A stretch of DNA of 64,000 bases from Linnemannia elongata (lineage: Eukaryota; Mortierellomycota; Mortierellomycetes; Mortierellales; Mortierellaceae), in contig JAXBDG010000001.1 of NCBI GenBank assembly GCA_036320915.1, positions 1,860,001 through 1,924,000 on the forward strand, written 5' to 3'. Below the pieces are notes generated by a model, which worked only from the letters and a program-made list of their open reading frames with translations, ran no database searches and was not told the DNA's origin. The position numbers and the translations under genes were made by a program. Each line of letters begins with the position of its first letter. Position 1 is the stretch's first letter. Shown in pieces: positions 32,826-44,890 of the stretch.

Positions 32826-35150
32826 ATGCTTCGGCAGAGCGCTAATACCACCTCTACCTCCTCTATTTTCCTCCTTGCCCTCCTCTCCTTCTTGGCGTTA
32901 ACCCCACTCCTCGCTACACCCTACCCGTTCCGCCTTCCCTTCTTCAAACCCTCCACAGAACCATCCCCACCACTGCAGGACCTTTCTTTCCCACAGCAGC
33001 AACACACCTTCCAACCTCCAGGACAACGGCACCAGCACCATCACCACAATGATCCTCAGCCTTTGAAAGGACCCCTACCAGGACAGGAGCGCCCAGACTC
33101 GGTGCTGACCCTTCGACACATCCTTCATCACGGAGGGCACAAATACCCAAAACTATTTCGACAACTGGATCTGTCTCCCGCCGACATCCTCCTCAGCGAA
33201 CTCCTCACTGGTGAGTCGTTGACACATCGACTCAAAGTCAAGACCACCACGACAATTAAACCCCACGAGAACCAAGACGATGACTCGGTGCTATCAGCAT
33301 CAGCGTCGGCAAAGGGGAAGACGAAGGAGTGGAGGGGGAAGAAGAGGAGTCAAGGGTTCAGATCGATGGGTCTGACAGAGGACCAGTCGTTTGGACCAGA
33401 TAGTTATCGAAGAGAGGTGGTCGATGCGCCTGATGTGACGGACAAGGAGACTATTGTCCAGTTGTCCAAAATGAATTATAACTCGTATACTGAGGTTATG
33501 AGTCCTGGATGGTATGACCTTGAAGGCAACTGGAGCGTGGTAAGTTTCTCTTTGATGAATTGTTGTTACTTTTTTTGTTTTTCGTAACAGTTGGATGCAG
33601 GTATACGATTTTGTTGTTGTTATGTCATTTGCGTCAAGGTTGGAGGGAAGTGTGAAAAAAAACATATTTTGTCAGCGACATTGAGCCAATGGGTTGGGAC
33701 ATGTGGGCACCCCCACCGTTCCTGTTTTGCTAAAGACCTGCATCCCACTAATCCACGCCTTCATCAATGACCCAAGTATACACGCACGGGAACTAGCTGA
33801 AAAGACCAAGCCAAGAAAAGGGGGAGAATATTGATAACAACGCCAATGACTGTTGACCCTTTTTTTTTTTATTGCTTTTTATTAGAACTCGACGTTTGGA
33901 TGGGAAGAGGATGGGGTGAGGGGTCATGTGTTCTCGTCAGCAGACAATTCGACGCTTATTATCGCCATCAAGGGCACTTCTGCCGCCATCCTGGGTGGAG
34001 GCGGTCCCACCGCTACCCGCGACAAGATCAACGTAAGTTTTCTCCTTTTTGCTGCCTTTTGCTCGCGGACGGGGGTTGGGTTGTCGTCGTTTTTGCCTTC
34101 TACGTTTTGTGATTTGAAAACTAAAAAGAAGAGAAGGGAGGGAAAGGGTTGAAGGAAGATGCAGAGGAGTACAGGGAGGATGTTGAACACTGGGAGGGGG
34201 TACTTTACTACCATTTATGTTGACAATGTGCTATATACGCCTAGTATTGCATGCTGCCTTTGTATGGTGCGCTCTTTCGCTCTTTTGTGTCCATGTTTTG
34301 TGTAGCATCGAAGACACCTATTCCTTCCTTTCTTTTTCGTTGGGGACAAAGAAAGAGGGTTCAACCAGTTAACCAAATGTCGTAACCTTTTTTTTTACTT
34401 GTTCCTCTGTTTGTAGGACAACCTGTTGTTCTCATGTTGCTGTGCAAAAGTAGACAGGACATGGAGAGGCGTCTGTGACTGTAGCACAGGAGGATACCGA
34501 TGTGACCAGACCTGTATCGAGAACGCTGTCAACTCTGACGACGCCTACTACAACATCGCCATGGTAACAATCACCCCTTTGCTCATTATCTGTCGGAGCA
34601 CTGGAACAGGCCCCTAGAAAAACACCTTGTCACTAACATCGTGTTTCGATATCTTTTGACTATGGAACGAAAATAGACGATATTGTGGGCGGTTCAGGAT
34701 ATGTACCCGGACAGCAAGGTCTGGCTAACAGGACACAGTCTCGGCGGTGGACTCTCGTCCCTCCTAGGCCTAACATTCGGCGTCCCAACTGTAACTTTCG
34801 AAACCCCAGGCGACCGCCTCGCCGCCCAACGACTCCACCTTCCCGCACCCCCCGCAGTCGACTGGTACGACCTCCCGCTCTTCCATGTCGGTCACACCGC
34901 CGATCCAATCTTTCAAGGGGTCTGTAACGGCCCCCGGAGCGCATGTTATTACTCGGGTTTTGCGCTCGAGAGTAAATGCCATACGGGACGCACGTGTGTG
35001 TACGACCCTGTTGGGGAAGATAACTGGAGGGTGGATATCCGGACGCATAGGCTGTTTGATACGATTGAAGGGGTATTGAAGGTCAAGGATGTGCCGAATT
35101 GTCAAGTTGAGTCTAACTGTGTCGATTGTGCCATGTGGGAGTACCTGTAA
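32826..35150 (+). CDS. ATG15: Autophagic-body lipase Atg15
   Basis: A vacuolar phospholipase that breaks autophagic bodies and MVB vesicles. Exons 32826-33539, 33886-34032, 34417-34563 and 34677-35150 give 493 residues. A single hydrophobic segment near the N-terminus ([18 protein letters not shown]) is the signal anchor that sends Atg15 through the MVB route. Family blocks follow: [46 protein letters not shown], a Cys-rich segment with [14 protein letters not shown], and the class 3 lipase nucleophile in LTGHSLGGG (Ser near residue 357). Further conserved parts are [43 protein letters not shown] and CVDC. The exon and intron phases agree throughout. The stop is 108 bp from the convergent AP-4 epsilon stop. 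Confidence 0.93.
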
Positions 35151-35258
35151 ACCAATTTTCTTTTCTACTTCTTTTTTTTTTTTTTTTGTAACATAATAAA
35201 CTATGCGTATTCATTCGCTTCTGCTATCTATGTCGATAACAATCTACTTACTATGCTA

Positions 35259-35545
35259 TCAAAAAACAGCAAGTTCAGCAATCATCAGGAGCTCAGCGGC
35301 ACGTTGTTGGACCTCAATAGTTGCCAATGAAGATGACAGTATGGTCGTCGTGTTGTTGTGCTGTTGGCACTGCTGCCGGACAACGTTCATGACGCTGGTG
35401 GGAATTGGGTTCGGCAGCATCTTGACGCTCAGCTTGGTCAAAGCGGACAGAACAAATGACTGTGTCAGCGGGTCTAATGTGGTCAACATGAAAAACACAA
35501 TCGAAGGGGCGAAAAAAAGGGGTGTTAGAATGTAGAACAAGTTCG

Positions 35546-35588
<43 letters not shown>

Positions 35589-37388
35589 AGCCACACATTT
35601 GGGCAGCGCCCCCCCCCTTTTTGAAAAATAGGATTGACGGATTACCTTGATTGACGAGGAGGCATCGAGCAAGGGCCTCAAGGACCGAGGCGAGATCAAA
35701 CTCTTTCTCTTCCAGGCCTGCAGCACCCAAAGTCGCCATCATATCACCAAACCCGCCAAGCGCCCAAAACACAAAATAGGCAAGCGCAGGCTGGCGACGG
35801 GGAGATGTAGAGTCTAAGGCGGTCGAGAGGTTATAGTCTTCCTGGACAAGTAGTCTCATAGCCTTTTGGGCCGCCAGGATAGACAGGCGCGAGTTGTCCA
35901 AGCCTGGACTCCTGGCACCTAAAAGAGTAGCGAAAGCGTAAAGGCGGGAGAACAAAGAGAGGCGGGAGGGGGAAAAAAAGAGAGCATTTTTTTTTCTTTC
36001 TGTCAGTCGATCGTGGTCGGACATTTATCGCAGGGATACATACATCCATGCAAGTCATCGTTCTGTTTGTTTTTTTACGTTAATGGGTACCACAGTGAGC
36101 AAAGAGAGGAGGTTGAAAAAAAAAAAAATCAACAAAGATGCAAGAGTGCGTAAACTTGCCTCGTTCGAGTACGCTCATGACCTTCTCGGCGGTCTGCAGC
36201 GTGATCGCTGTCCCGCCTCGAGCCAGAAGATCAAACATCAAATTCAGGTACCATTCCTCAGACGGACCAAACCGCTCTGCTGCATCCAGGATCTGTCCTA
36301 GAATCTTTTCCTTTCGGCTAGGAAACGGTAACGATACTTGTGAATGTTGCGGTTGATGATGCTTTTCGCTCATACGCGAGGACGAGGCTGATCCCTGTTG
36401 AGAGCTCGCTCCCTGGAGGCCACCATCCTGCTCTTGAAAGAAAGCATAAACCAGTCGATCAATAATATTCTGGGCATTCTCAAGCGTTAACATCCGATAC
36501 AACAGGTCCAGGGCTCGCCTTTGGATTGCAGCATCTCGACTCTCAAGAGCCTGGACCACCGCACCCAGAAGATCCTCGGTCCACCAGGCATCCGACCAGG
36601 CGTCGGGGTTGACCTGACAGAGCATCGAGATGCCGAGGTATTTGAGGTTAGGGTTGGTCGAGGTGGCGAACCGGGGGATGGCCAAGAGCGGGTTTCGAGT
36701 ACTGTCCTTGGACTGGCATAATTCGAGGATGATGGCGGGATGGAAGCTGTTGAGTGTCCGAAGCACTTCAAAGAGCACCCCTATCCATCGCGAAGGGAAA
36801 TGGTAATAAAAAAAAGCGCCAGGGAAGATTGTAATTAGAGAATGGACATGAAAAATTAGCGTGAAAGAATAAGGTCTGGGTCATTCAACCGGAAGATGTG
36901 AAGAAAAAAACACAAACGATGACTAGTGTGGCAAATTGTTTCGTTGTAGCTGGTTGTGACACAAGGAAGAGGATTTTTTTTTTTTTTTTTTTTTTTGAAG
37001 ACAGCCTGGACAGTCGGCGGGGGATATTGAGGGTAGCCAATGACGAGTGAAGGAAGGGCTCGATCATCATAATCTCAATATTTGACCGAAGGAGTACAAA
37101 GAATAAAAAAGAACGCTAATGAGGACAAGCCAACCAAGAAACAAAGAGGTGCAAAAGAGAAGAAAAAAAAAATGCCTCATAGCGACTTCTCTCTGCTGTA
37201 ACGATTCGAATGCAACAAAGAAGTAGAGAAAAAGAAGAGATAAAAAACGCCCAAGGGGAAGAGAAAATTCAGAAGACGAACAAAATGAACGGACTACACA
37301 TGAAAAATGGCGAGTACAAAGGATGAAGCGAAAGTGATATCCTCCTTGTATGCGGGCAATAAGGTCAGCCAGTGAAATGGAAATAAAA

Positions 37389-37436
<48 letters not shown>

Positions 37437-40038
37437 GTCGTTCGTAACTCCATCGGGGATAGAAAAGAGAAAAAAAAAGAATGATAGTCGGGGAAATGCA
37501 ACCAATATGGACGGTTGTCGCTGGTGTGTCGCGGTGCCTGGATTTCTTTTTTTCATGTTGTTTGTTTGTTTTCTTGTGATGATGAACAAGAAGAGAGCAG
37601 TGACAATGTCAAGAAGAAAAAAGTTGTTGTTGTTGCTGTTGTTGTTGTTGTTCTTGCGGCTTGCTTGAAAGAACGAGCGAGCTGCCTCTTTACTGCCCTC
37701 TTCGTTCTTTGTTGTTGTTGTTGCAGTAGTAGAACTTCAATGTGCACTTGTCTTTTGTACTCCCGCATGTTATTTTTTACTCACGCATTCGCCTCATACA
37801 TACACAGCTTATGTGATCCCGACAAGCTGATGCGCCCATCTCCACCCGCCAACAAACAAAGAGATATCAGCTTCTTCTGGAGCACGCCAGTTCAACCCAA
37901 CCATCAAAGTAGGGGGGAAAAAAAGAGGCCTCGACTTACCAAACGCCGCATCCACGCCCTGGCTGGCCTTGTAGAAGGCTCTGAGGACCACAGGCGTCAT
38001 GGCCGTACTTGCACTTAGAGACAAATGAGACAAAATCAATTGAGTAACCAATTAGTGAATGGACACCCAACAACAAATGAGGTTCAACCAGATATCTCTC
38101 AGTCAGATAAAATACTCATTCCCCTGGCCAAGTCAAACTCCAGGATCTCAGCTCAGTACCACCAAGGAAGGAATGGATGTCTTATTCGGTAAACCGCGAT
38201 TCTGTTGATTTACCTGAGGTCATCGTGTCCTAACTGAGCCATGATCATCAGGCACCGAATCTGGATCCAAGGTGCTGCCATGCCGTGATACAGGTATCCC
38301 TTGGGGAGCTTGCCATCGACGACCTGCTGCAAGATCTTGATTAACGCTGGCACAAGCTCCTTCATCACCCCTGCATGGTCCTAAAAAGTATTTAGATCAT
38401 GAATTGTTATTCGCTAGTGTAGAAGCTCATACCGCGCCATACCTTCTGCTTTGATGTGCGGGTAGTTTCTTCTTTAATGAAAGATAACGTTTTTTTTTTT
38501 CTTTTGTTTTTACCTTGACTGCTATGGCAAAGAATCCAAGAGCTGCTGACATGACACTTGGCTCTGGATCATAGAGCGAGTCCTTGATCTGGTCAAGGTA
38601 AGGCAAGATCAGATCTGGGTCAAGGGTATAAAAGCTCTTCAAGGCGATCAACGCTCGCTTGCGGACAGACTCGCTAAGAACACAACATTCAAAGAAGGCA
38701 CAGATTGGAGTCATCGAGTGCGTTGGATCTTGTTTAGTTTCATTAAAGTTGCAACATGATAAGTCATCTAGTCGAATTGAAACCAAAGAATTCCACTCTT
38801 TTTGGCTGGTTCGTATGCAGGACTGAATAAAAGAAAGAAGGACTTACTGCGTGTGGGTAAGGGCGGTGAGGACATGGCTCACCATGGACGGGATCACATC
38901 TGGCAACGTCATGTTGCAGAGAGTGACAAGGGCCACCACGACGTGGTGATAGTTGCTGCTAGTCAAATCCTAGAATAGATATAGATGGGTCATGGAGCAG
39001 AGGTTAATCCGCTTGCCTCCGCATGGCCCTTTGCTATTTCCTTCTTTCTTTTGTCTCTTGTAGGTAGTCGTCCCTAGATACAGCGCGTAGATAGTTGGTT
39101 TTTTTTTCCCCACGTTTCCGAGTGACTTTGAATACGATTTTTTGCTCTCTCTCATTTTATCCCTCTCTCTTAAACAAATGGTCATCCACTTCTCCACTCC
39201 ACTCCACTTGTTCACGACACATGCAATCCTCTTACCTTTTGCAACGTGTTGATTAACATAATGTTGAGCTCATTCCCCTCCTGGAGAAGCAGATAGCAAG
39301 CCAGGTATCCTATTTCGTACATTCATTTTCCAGGTTTCACACATTTTCTTTTAGTCGAGTGTGTATACATCCATATACCGGGTGAACTTTTCAGTATGCA
39401 CACGAAATTTCTTTATATCGTACCTGCTCGTTTCTCGCCGACTGTCTGTCCACTTTGAGCGAGCTTGAGAGCATAGATGGCTCCAAACTGGACATCCTGG
39501 CCCATCATCTCGCCATATATTAGCCGCAACATATTGTCTTTCATGGACGCCTAGGAAAAGTCAAAAAGGAATAAAGCACATTAGGATCCATAAGAAAATA
39601 CGACGGACCTATCCTCTCCAGTGGTGGGACTCTGACTAAAAAAAAGGTGGCTGGAAGGACCAGTATTCCCGTATCTAGCGTTCTCATTTTTTTAACTCTT
39701 TTTTGTTCACGTCTACGAACATTATCATAGGTGGGAGAGATATAGATGGCGAGACATGTTCGTATTTTGACGGGTAACATACCGTTGACAAGCCAGGATT
39801 GGAGATGTTCAGTCGCAAGGTTTCGAGAGACTCGTCCGAGAACGCCGTGGCATCGGCAGCCTACAGGAAAAGAAAGAAGTTTTGATACGCGTTAGAAGGC
39901 ATGATTAAAAGGAGTGGGGTATCATCCATAATGAAATCGCGAGGCAGTTCAAAAGGGCGTGCTGAGGCCTACTGTGCGCCCAGGGTCAGTTGACTGTCCT
40001 GCTGTCAGGGTCGAGAGTAGCTTCCGAGAAAATTCCAT
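35259..40038 (-). CDS. AP-4 complex epsilon adaptin (trunk domain only)
   Basis: A large subunit of the clathrin-independent AP-4 coat of the trans-Golgi network. Eleven exons: 40038-39973, 39860-39783, 39550-39424, 39309-39236, 38969-38848, 38673-38514, 38380-38214, 38013-37940, 36780-36160, 35918-35646 and 35473-35259, giving 658 residues. HEAT-like trunk motifs align block by block with human AP4E1: MKDNMLRLIYGEMMGQDVQF, YALKLAQSGQ, GYLACYLLLQEGNELNIML, ALIALKSFYTLDPD, ILQQVVDGKLPKGYLYHG, APWIQIRCLMIMAQLGHDD, NPNLKYLGISMLCQVNPDAW, RRALDLLYRMLTLENAQNII. Gamma and alpha adaptins fit less well at KQVVxGKLP and APWxQI. The intron 36159-35919 has a GC donor. The protein stops after the trunk; hinge and ear are missing (human about 1137 residues). 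Confidence 0.88.
35546..35584. repeat. 39-nt poly(A) tract in AP-4 epsilon intron
   Basis: A homopolymer of about 39 A on the plus strand (poly-T in the gene's sense) inside the last intron, 35645-35474. Confidence 0.9.
37392..37434. repeat. 43-nt poly(A) tract in AP-4 epsilon intron
   Basis: A homopolymer of about 43 A on the plus strand within the gene's largest intron (37939-36781). This intron also carries AG-rich and TTG/TTC repeats near 37620-37735. Confidence 0.9.
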
Positions 40039-41277
40039 GGTTTGTCGTCAAAATGAGGAGGAATGGAGGATTGTGAACGAGGTCGGGACAATGCTGATGT
40101 GGAGTGCGGAATAAAAGATTCAAGGGCGATGTTGCGGTGGTTGGTTTGGTGCTTTGGAGTTGCATGCAAACTATGTTGGGTTTGGCAGGAGATGCACAAG
40201 GCAAAAACGAGAAGGTGGCGTCGAGAACTGGTGGGTGAGAGCAGTTTGCAGGTGGCAACTCACTCGAGGTCACTGACAGAGAGACACGCACACGCAGACA
40301 GAAGAGAATAGATAAATTGCGTGTGTGCACTTTGAGGGTCTAGCAAAAAATGTCGTCGTCACTCTGAGCTTTCTTTTAGTGCATGTTTTTCCGTCTGTTG
40401 CTCTCGCTCTCGCCCGCTTGTCTCTTTCCTCTTTTCCTCTCTTCTTCTCTCTTTCCCTTTCCCCCTCTCACTCCCCCCTCTCCTCCCCTCCCTTTCTCTT
40501 TCTCTTTCCCATACCCTTTTCCCACTGCCAGCAGAAGTGCCTTGCTCTGCTTGTCAGTGTGTGTGCCTCTCTCACTCTCTATCCCACTCTTCTCTCTTAA
40601 TCAGATTCATCACACCTCTACTCTCCTCCCAACTCCCTCTTTCTTCATCCTCCCCTTCCTTCAGAAGCAGACTGATCAATAACTCTTAATTATTTGGTCT
40701 TCTTCATCTTAATCATATATATTGTGAAAAGTGATCATTTCCCCTCGGATCTTTTTCTCTACTGTCTAGTGGTTCAAGTCCGTCTTTACATTTCTTTTCC
40801 CTCCATTTATTTTTTTTTTTCTTTTTTTCTTTGTCCCTCTGACCCTCCCCGCAGCCTTTTTTATTTTTTTTATTTTCACTTTTCCTTGCCTGCCACAGTC
40901 TGCCAGTCAGTCATCCTTTGTTCTTTGTCCCTTTGTCCCTTGACTTGACTTATCTCTCTCTCTCTCTCTCCCTCTCTCCCTCTCTCTCTCTTTCCCCTTC
41001 AACCCCCTTCTTTTTTTTATATCTTTCCCTTGCATCAAACAACCATGCCCGTCCTTTAATACATCTCTCTCTCTCTTTCTCTCTTACTCCTACTCTCTCG
41101 TACTTTTCTTCATATCCGGCTTGACCTTTCTTTTGAAGACATCGAACCCAGGCCTATATATCTCTCTCTATCTCTCCCTTCCCCACTCCTCACTCTAATC
41201 CATACAGCCCCACTCTTCTCTTTCCTTCAAATCTAAAGGAAAGAAAAACGCCACCACTCCTATACTTCCACTCTCAC

Positions 41278-41313
<36 letters not shown>

Positions 41314-41356
41314 ACACTCCCTCCAACATCACTACCCCACACCGCTCCTCAACATT
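40039..41356. promoter_or_regulatory. Divergent upstream region of AP-4 epsilon and WNK genes
   Basis: 1318 bp between two outward-facing starts. From 40400 to 41260 the plus strand is overwhelmingly pyrimidine (CT, CCCTCT, TTTC repeats), ending with a CAG/CAA trinucleotide repeat at 41281-41312 just before the WNK start. This is best read as the WNK promoter plus a long untranslated leader. The first 250 bp belong to AP-4 epsilon. No coding frame is supported. Confidence 0.55.
41281..41312 (+). repeat. CAG/CAA trinucleotide repeat in WNK leader
   Basis: Ten CAG units with one CAA interruption, 45 bp upstream of the WNK start codon and so probably untranslated. Confidence 0.9.
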
Positions 41357-44300
41357 ATGGGTTCTTCAACACAAAGCGACTCTAACGACGCCGACGGAGA
41401 GGCCCCTCTCGAGACCGACCCCTCTAATCGATTCCAACGCCTGAACGACATCCTTGGCGAGGGTGCCTACAAAACAGTCTACAGAGCCTTCGACCAGGAG
41501 GAAGGTGTCGAAGTCGCCTGGAACCAGCTCCGCATCGACCATCTTACCAAAAAAGAGGCCCAAAAGATCCTCTCCGAGATCGAAATCCTCCAGTCCATCC
41601 GAAACGACCACATCATCAACTTTTACGCATCTTGGTCAACCAAGGCACCCAATGGCGGAGAACGCATCATCTTTGTCACCGAGCTCATGTCATCAGGAAC
41701 CCTCAAGCAGTACCTTAAAAAGACACTCAAGGGTGCCCTCAAGCCCAAAGTGCTCAAGTCTTGGTGTCGTCAGATCCTTCAGGGACTCGTCTACCTCCAC
41801 ACCCACAACCCGCCCATCATTCACCGCGACCTAAAGTGCGACAACATCTTTATTAATGGCAACAACGGACAGCTCAAGATTGGCGACCTCGGACTCGCTG
41901 TCGTCCGACATCGGACCCACGTCTCGTCTGTCCTCGGCACCCCCGAGTTCATGGCCCCAGAGCTCTACGATGAAAAGTACGACGAGAAGGTCGATATCTA
42001 TGCCTTTGGCATGTGTGTCCTGGAAATGGCAAGTTACTACACTTTGAGAGTATTTGTGTATTTTTGTTTTGTGTTGTGTGGTTTGTTGTTTGAACGTCGA
42101 CTTTATGACAAATAACCGTTGGGCGACTGCGTCGCACACGCCCTAATACAACATGCACTCCGAACTGTTGTAGTGGAATGACGCACAGTCGATGCGCTTC
42201 CGTGCATATCCCCGCCAATCTGATAGCAACGATCGCTACCATAATGGGTCAATTCAATTGTCTGTCAGAGTGGAATCACTAACTCTTTTTCTTCCTTTTT
42301 TCATTTTCTTATCTAAATATACCCATATATCGACCATTGCTCCCGCTGCTGTTCCATCCTTGGCTGACAAACGCTCTCTATGCTCCGCCTTGCTGTGCTC
42401 TACCTCCACAACATCCAGGTCACAAAAGAATATCCGTACTCCGAGTGTACAAACCAGGCTCAGATCTATCGTAAGGTCACCAAGGGCATCAAGCCCGCGG
42501 CGCTTGATCACGTCAAAGACCCCGAGACCCGGGATTTCATCAACCGCTGTCTCGACCATGATGACCGCACGCGTCCCTCCGCACAAGAGCTGCTCGACTC
42601 GGACTTTTTGAAACCCTGCGCCAACCTGCCCCTTATCCCGACATCAGCCGCAGGTCTCTATATCCACCTCGGACGATCCATGTCTGAGGGTATCGATATG
42701 ACAGATAGTCCAATGTCTGCCTCAGCTGGCAACTCTTCCAATCGCTCATCCTTTGCAGAGCCTTACCCTCAAACTCACATGTCGCTGGCGACGTCTCCTA
42801 CTTCGGCCCTTCTCACTCCATTGCCCGCTATGCTTCCAAGGGCGCTTCCATCGCCCGTAAAGGTGGATACTCAACCCATCGCTATACCCGCAGCCTCAAC
42901 AGCGTTCACGACCACAACTACAGTCGATGCCGATAACAAGACATACCACATTCGCTCCAACCTCTTGCCTCAAACACCGACCTCCACAGAGCAATCATCA
43001 ACAGAAGCTACTCAGGATCAGGGAGCCAACTTGCAGGAGGACATGAGCATGGAACCTCCAACTTTGCATTCACACGCCAACTCAAAAACCTGCAACATTC
43101 AAGTGGTGCAGTATGGAGAGGCCATCGGCGACCAATTGAATCTCAAGATGATCTGCACATGTCCTGTGGCGGGCCCTCGGGATGTGAACTTCGCGGCTGG
43201 CACGCACGAAATCAAGTTTCCATTCGACATGAGCATCGATACGGTCGACGAGGTAGTTGCAGAGATGATTCGCGAGCAGATTTTGTCAGGAGACGACCGC
43301 GAGGAGGCCACATCCAAGATTCAAGAGTTGATCGATGACGTCGTCTTGTCGCGAAGAGAGCGCACCCGTCATATCAAGGAGAAATCACGGTCGAGCAGGA
43401 GTCCCATCCCCCACAAAAATGGACATGGACACGGACGTTCTGGCGCGGGTCACTCTCGGACGGCCTCCAATAACTTCAAGAATGGTCACAACCGCCAGCT
43501 GAACGTGCCTTCCGTCTATGACATGGATCAGTATGGAACCTCGCCCACAGAGTCACTGTACGATCACTACTCCTCCGTCGGCTCGAACGGATCGGGTGGC
43601 TGGAACGACAACGACTCGCCTGTTGAATCAGACCAAGGCTACGGAACTGTTCCTCCTCAACCTTTCCAGCAACCCCCTGTCATGACTGAGGCAACCTTTC
43701 CACCCCTCCTGCACGCTCAACCTTCTCGGAGTAGAGGACAAGACGATGCGCAGCCTAATGGCGAAAGAGCCGACAAATACCACCAGGCGACCTATTCGGA
43801 AGCCGTTCAGCATCCCGTCGTCGGACAGCATCCTCTCTCGCCTCCTCTTCCCAACCGTGAACTTTCGCCTGCCTCCACTTCACGTCCTCAGAGCCCCTAT
43901 GTCCCGGATAAGACGCCCGCCACGCAGTGTGGTCAGGACTCGACGACCTTTCAGGTGGACGGTGGCCCTTACAGGGCCACGTTGCGTGATATCGAGACGG
44001 CAGCAGCGGCTGTCACCAAGAAACCGAATGACAGCGCAGAAGATGTTGGATATACGTCTCCGTATCGTCACGGAGTGTCCAGCTCCTCCATTAACTACCA
44101 CCGTCGCTCACCGTCCACTGACACGTCTGCTATAATCAGCTCTGCAACGTCAACGTCATTGTCAGCCCCTTTACACAACAGCCCCTCTGAGCCTCTTACG
44201 AATTCGCCTAGCCCATACCAGGCAGTCGGCGACCACCATCGACCCAGCATTTCGTCCACGATTTCAGCCGCCAGCAGTCCCGAGATTCGCCCAATCAGTG

Positions 44301-44890
44301 CACGGAGCTCGATTGCGGCGACACTGAATGGCAACGGCGTGCAACCGAGCACTGCATCTCGGTCAGCTGCCTCAGTCCCTGCCTCAAGCACGCCACGACC
44401 TGCACTTGCACCACTCTCCATCCCCGGGAGCGTCCTATCTCAGGAGCCACATCGGTTGCCGCACTCGACCAACGAGCGTGACAATCACCCTCAACAGTCG
44501 CACCAGCATGCCTTCACCTCACTCCCCAAGCCTCAACAGCAACAGCCACTGCTTGAGTCGATGTTGACGAGTCATACCCTGAAGGATGTCGACTCGACCT
44601 CTGGCAGGACGCAACACCTGGATCGCATGAATGTGGCCTACAACAACGGATCGAACTATTCCAGCTGCCCGGAGATGTCGGACGACGATGAAATTTTGGA
44701 TGAGGACCTGAAGGTCTTGAGGGAGCAGCAGCGACAGGAGCTTGAGTTGATGCGGCTGCAACATGTTCAACAATGGGAAAAGATGATGAAGCTCAAGGAA
44801 CAGAAAGGTTTGCAGGAGCGGACGCGACGCAAGAGCGATGTCAGTGCGACCCCTCGGCCACCTTCCTCCGCGTCTACTCCTGTACAATAA
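41357..44890 (+). CDS. WNK-type protein kinase with PF2-like domain
   Basis: Exons 41357-42028 and 42419-44890 give 1047 residues; the kinase domain spans about 26-290. The subdomain II lysine is replaced (VAWNQ, Asn near residue 56), and a lysine sits instead in the glycine loop GEGAYKTVY (Lys near 39), the definition of WNK. Other WNK marks are [16 protein letters not shown] in place of [16 protein letters not shown] and [13 protein letters not shown], formed exactly at the splice junction. A PF2/OSR1-C-like segment lies at about 450-535 ([39 protein letters not shown]), as in animal and plant WNKs. Near the C-terminus a coiled coil ([20 protein letters not shown]) precedes a basic tail. 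WNKs sense chloride and osmotic state; a similar job here is an inference. The intron has a GC donor (GCAAGT). Confidence 0.92.

Noticed and set aside
35259..40038. AP-1 gamma adaptin as the identity
   Set aside because: The KQVVxGKLP and APWxQI blocks and the sequence around them fit epsilon better than gamma.
40741..40785. GGTTCAAGTCC box suggestive of a tRNA T-arm
   Set aside because: No acceptor stem, D-arm or anticodon arm can be built around it.
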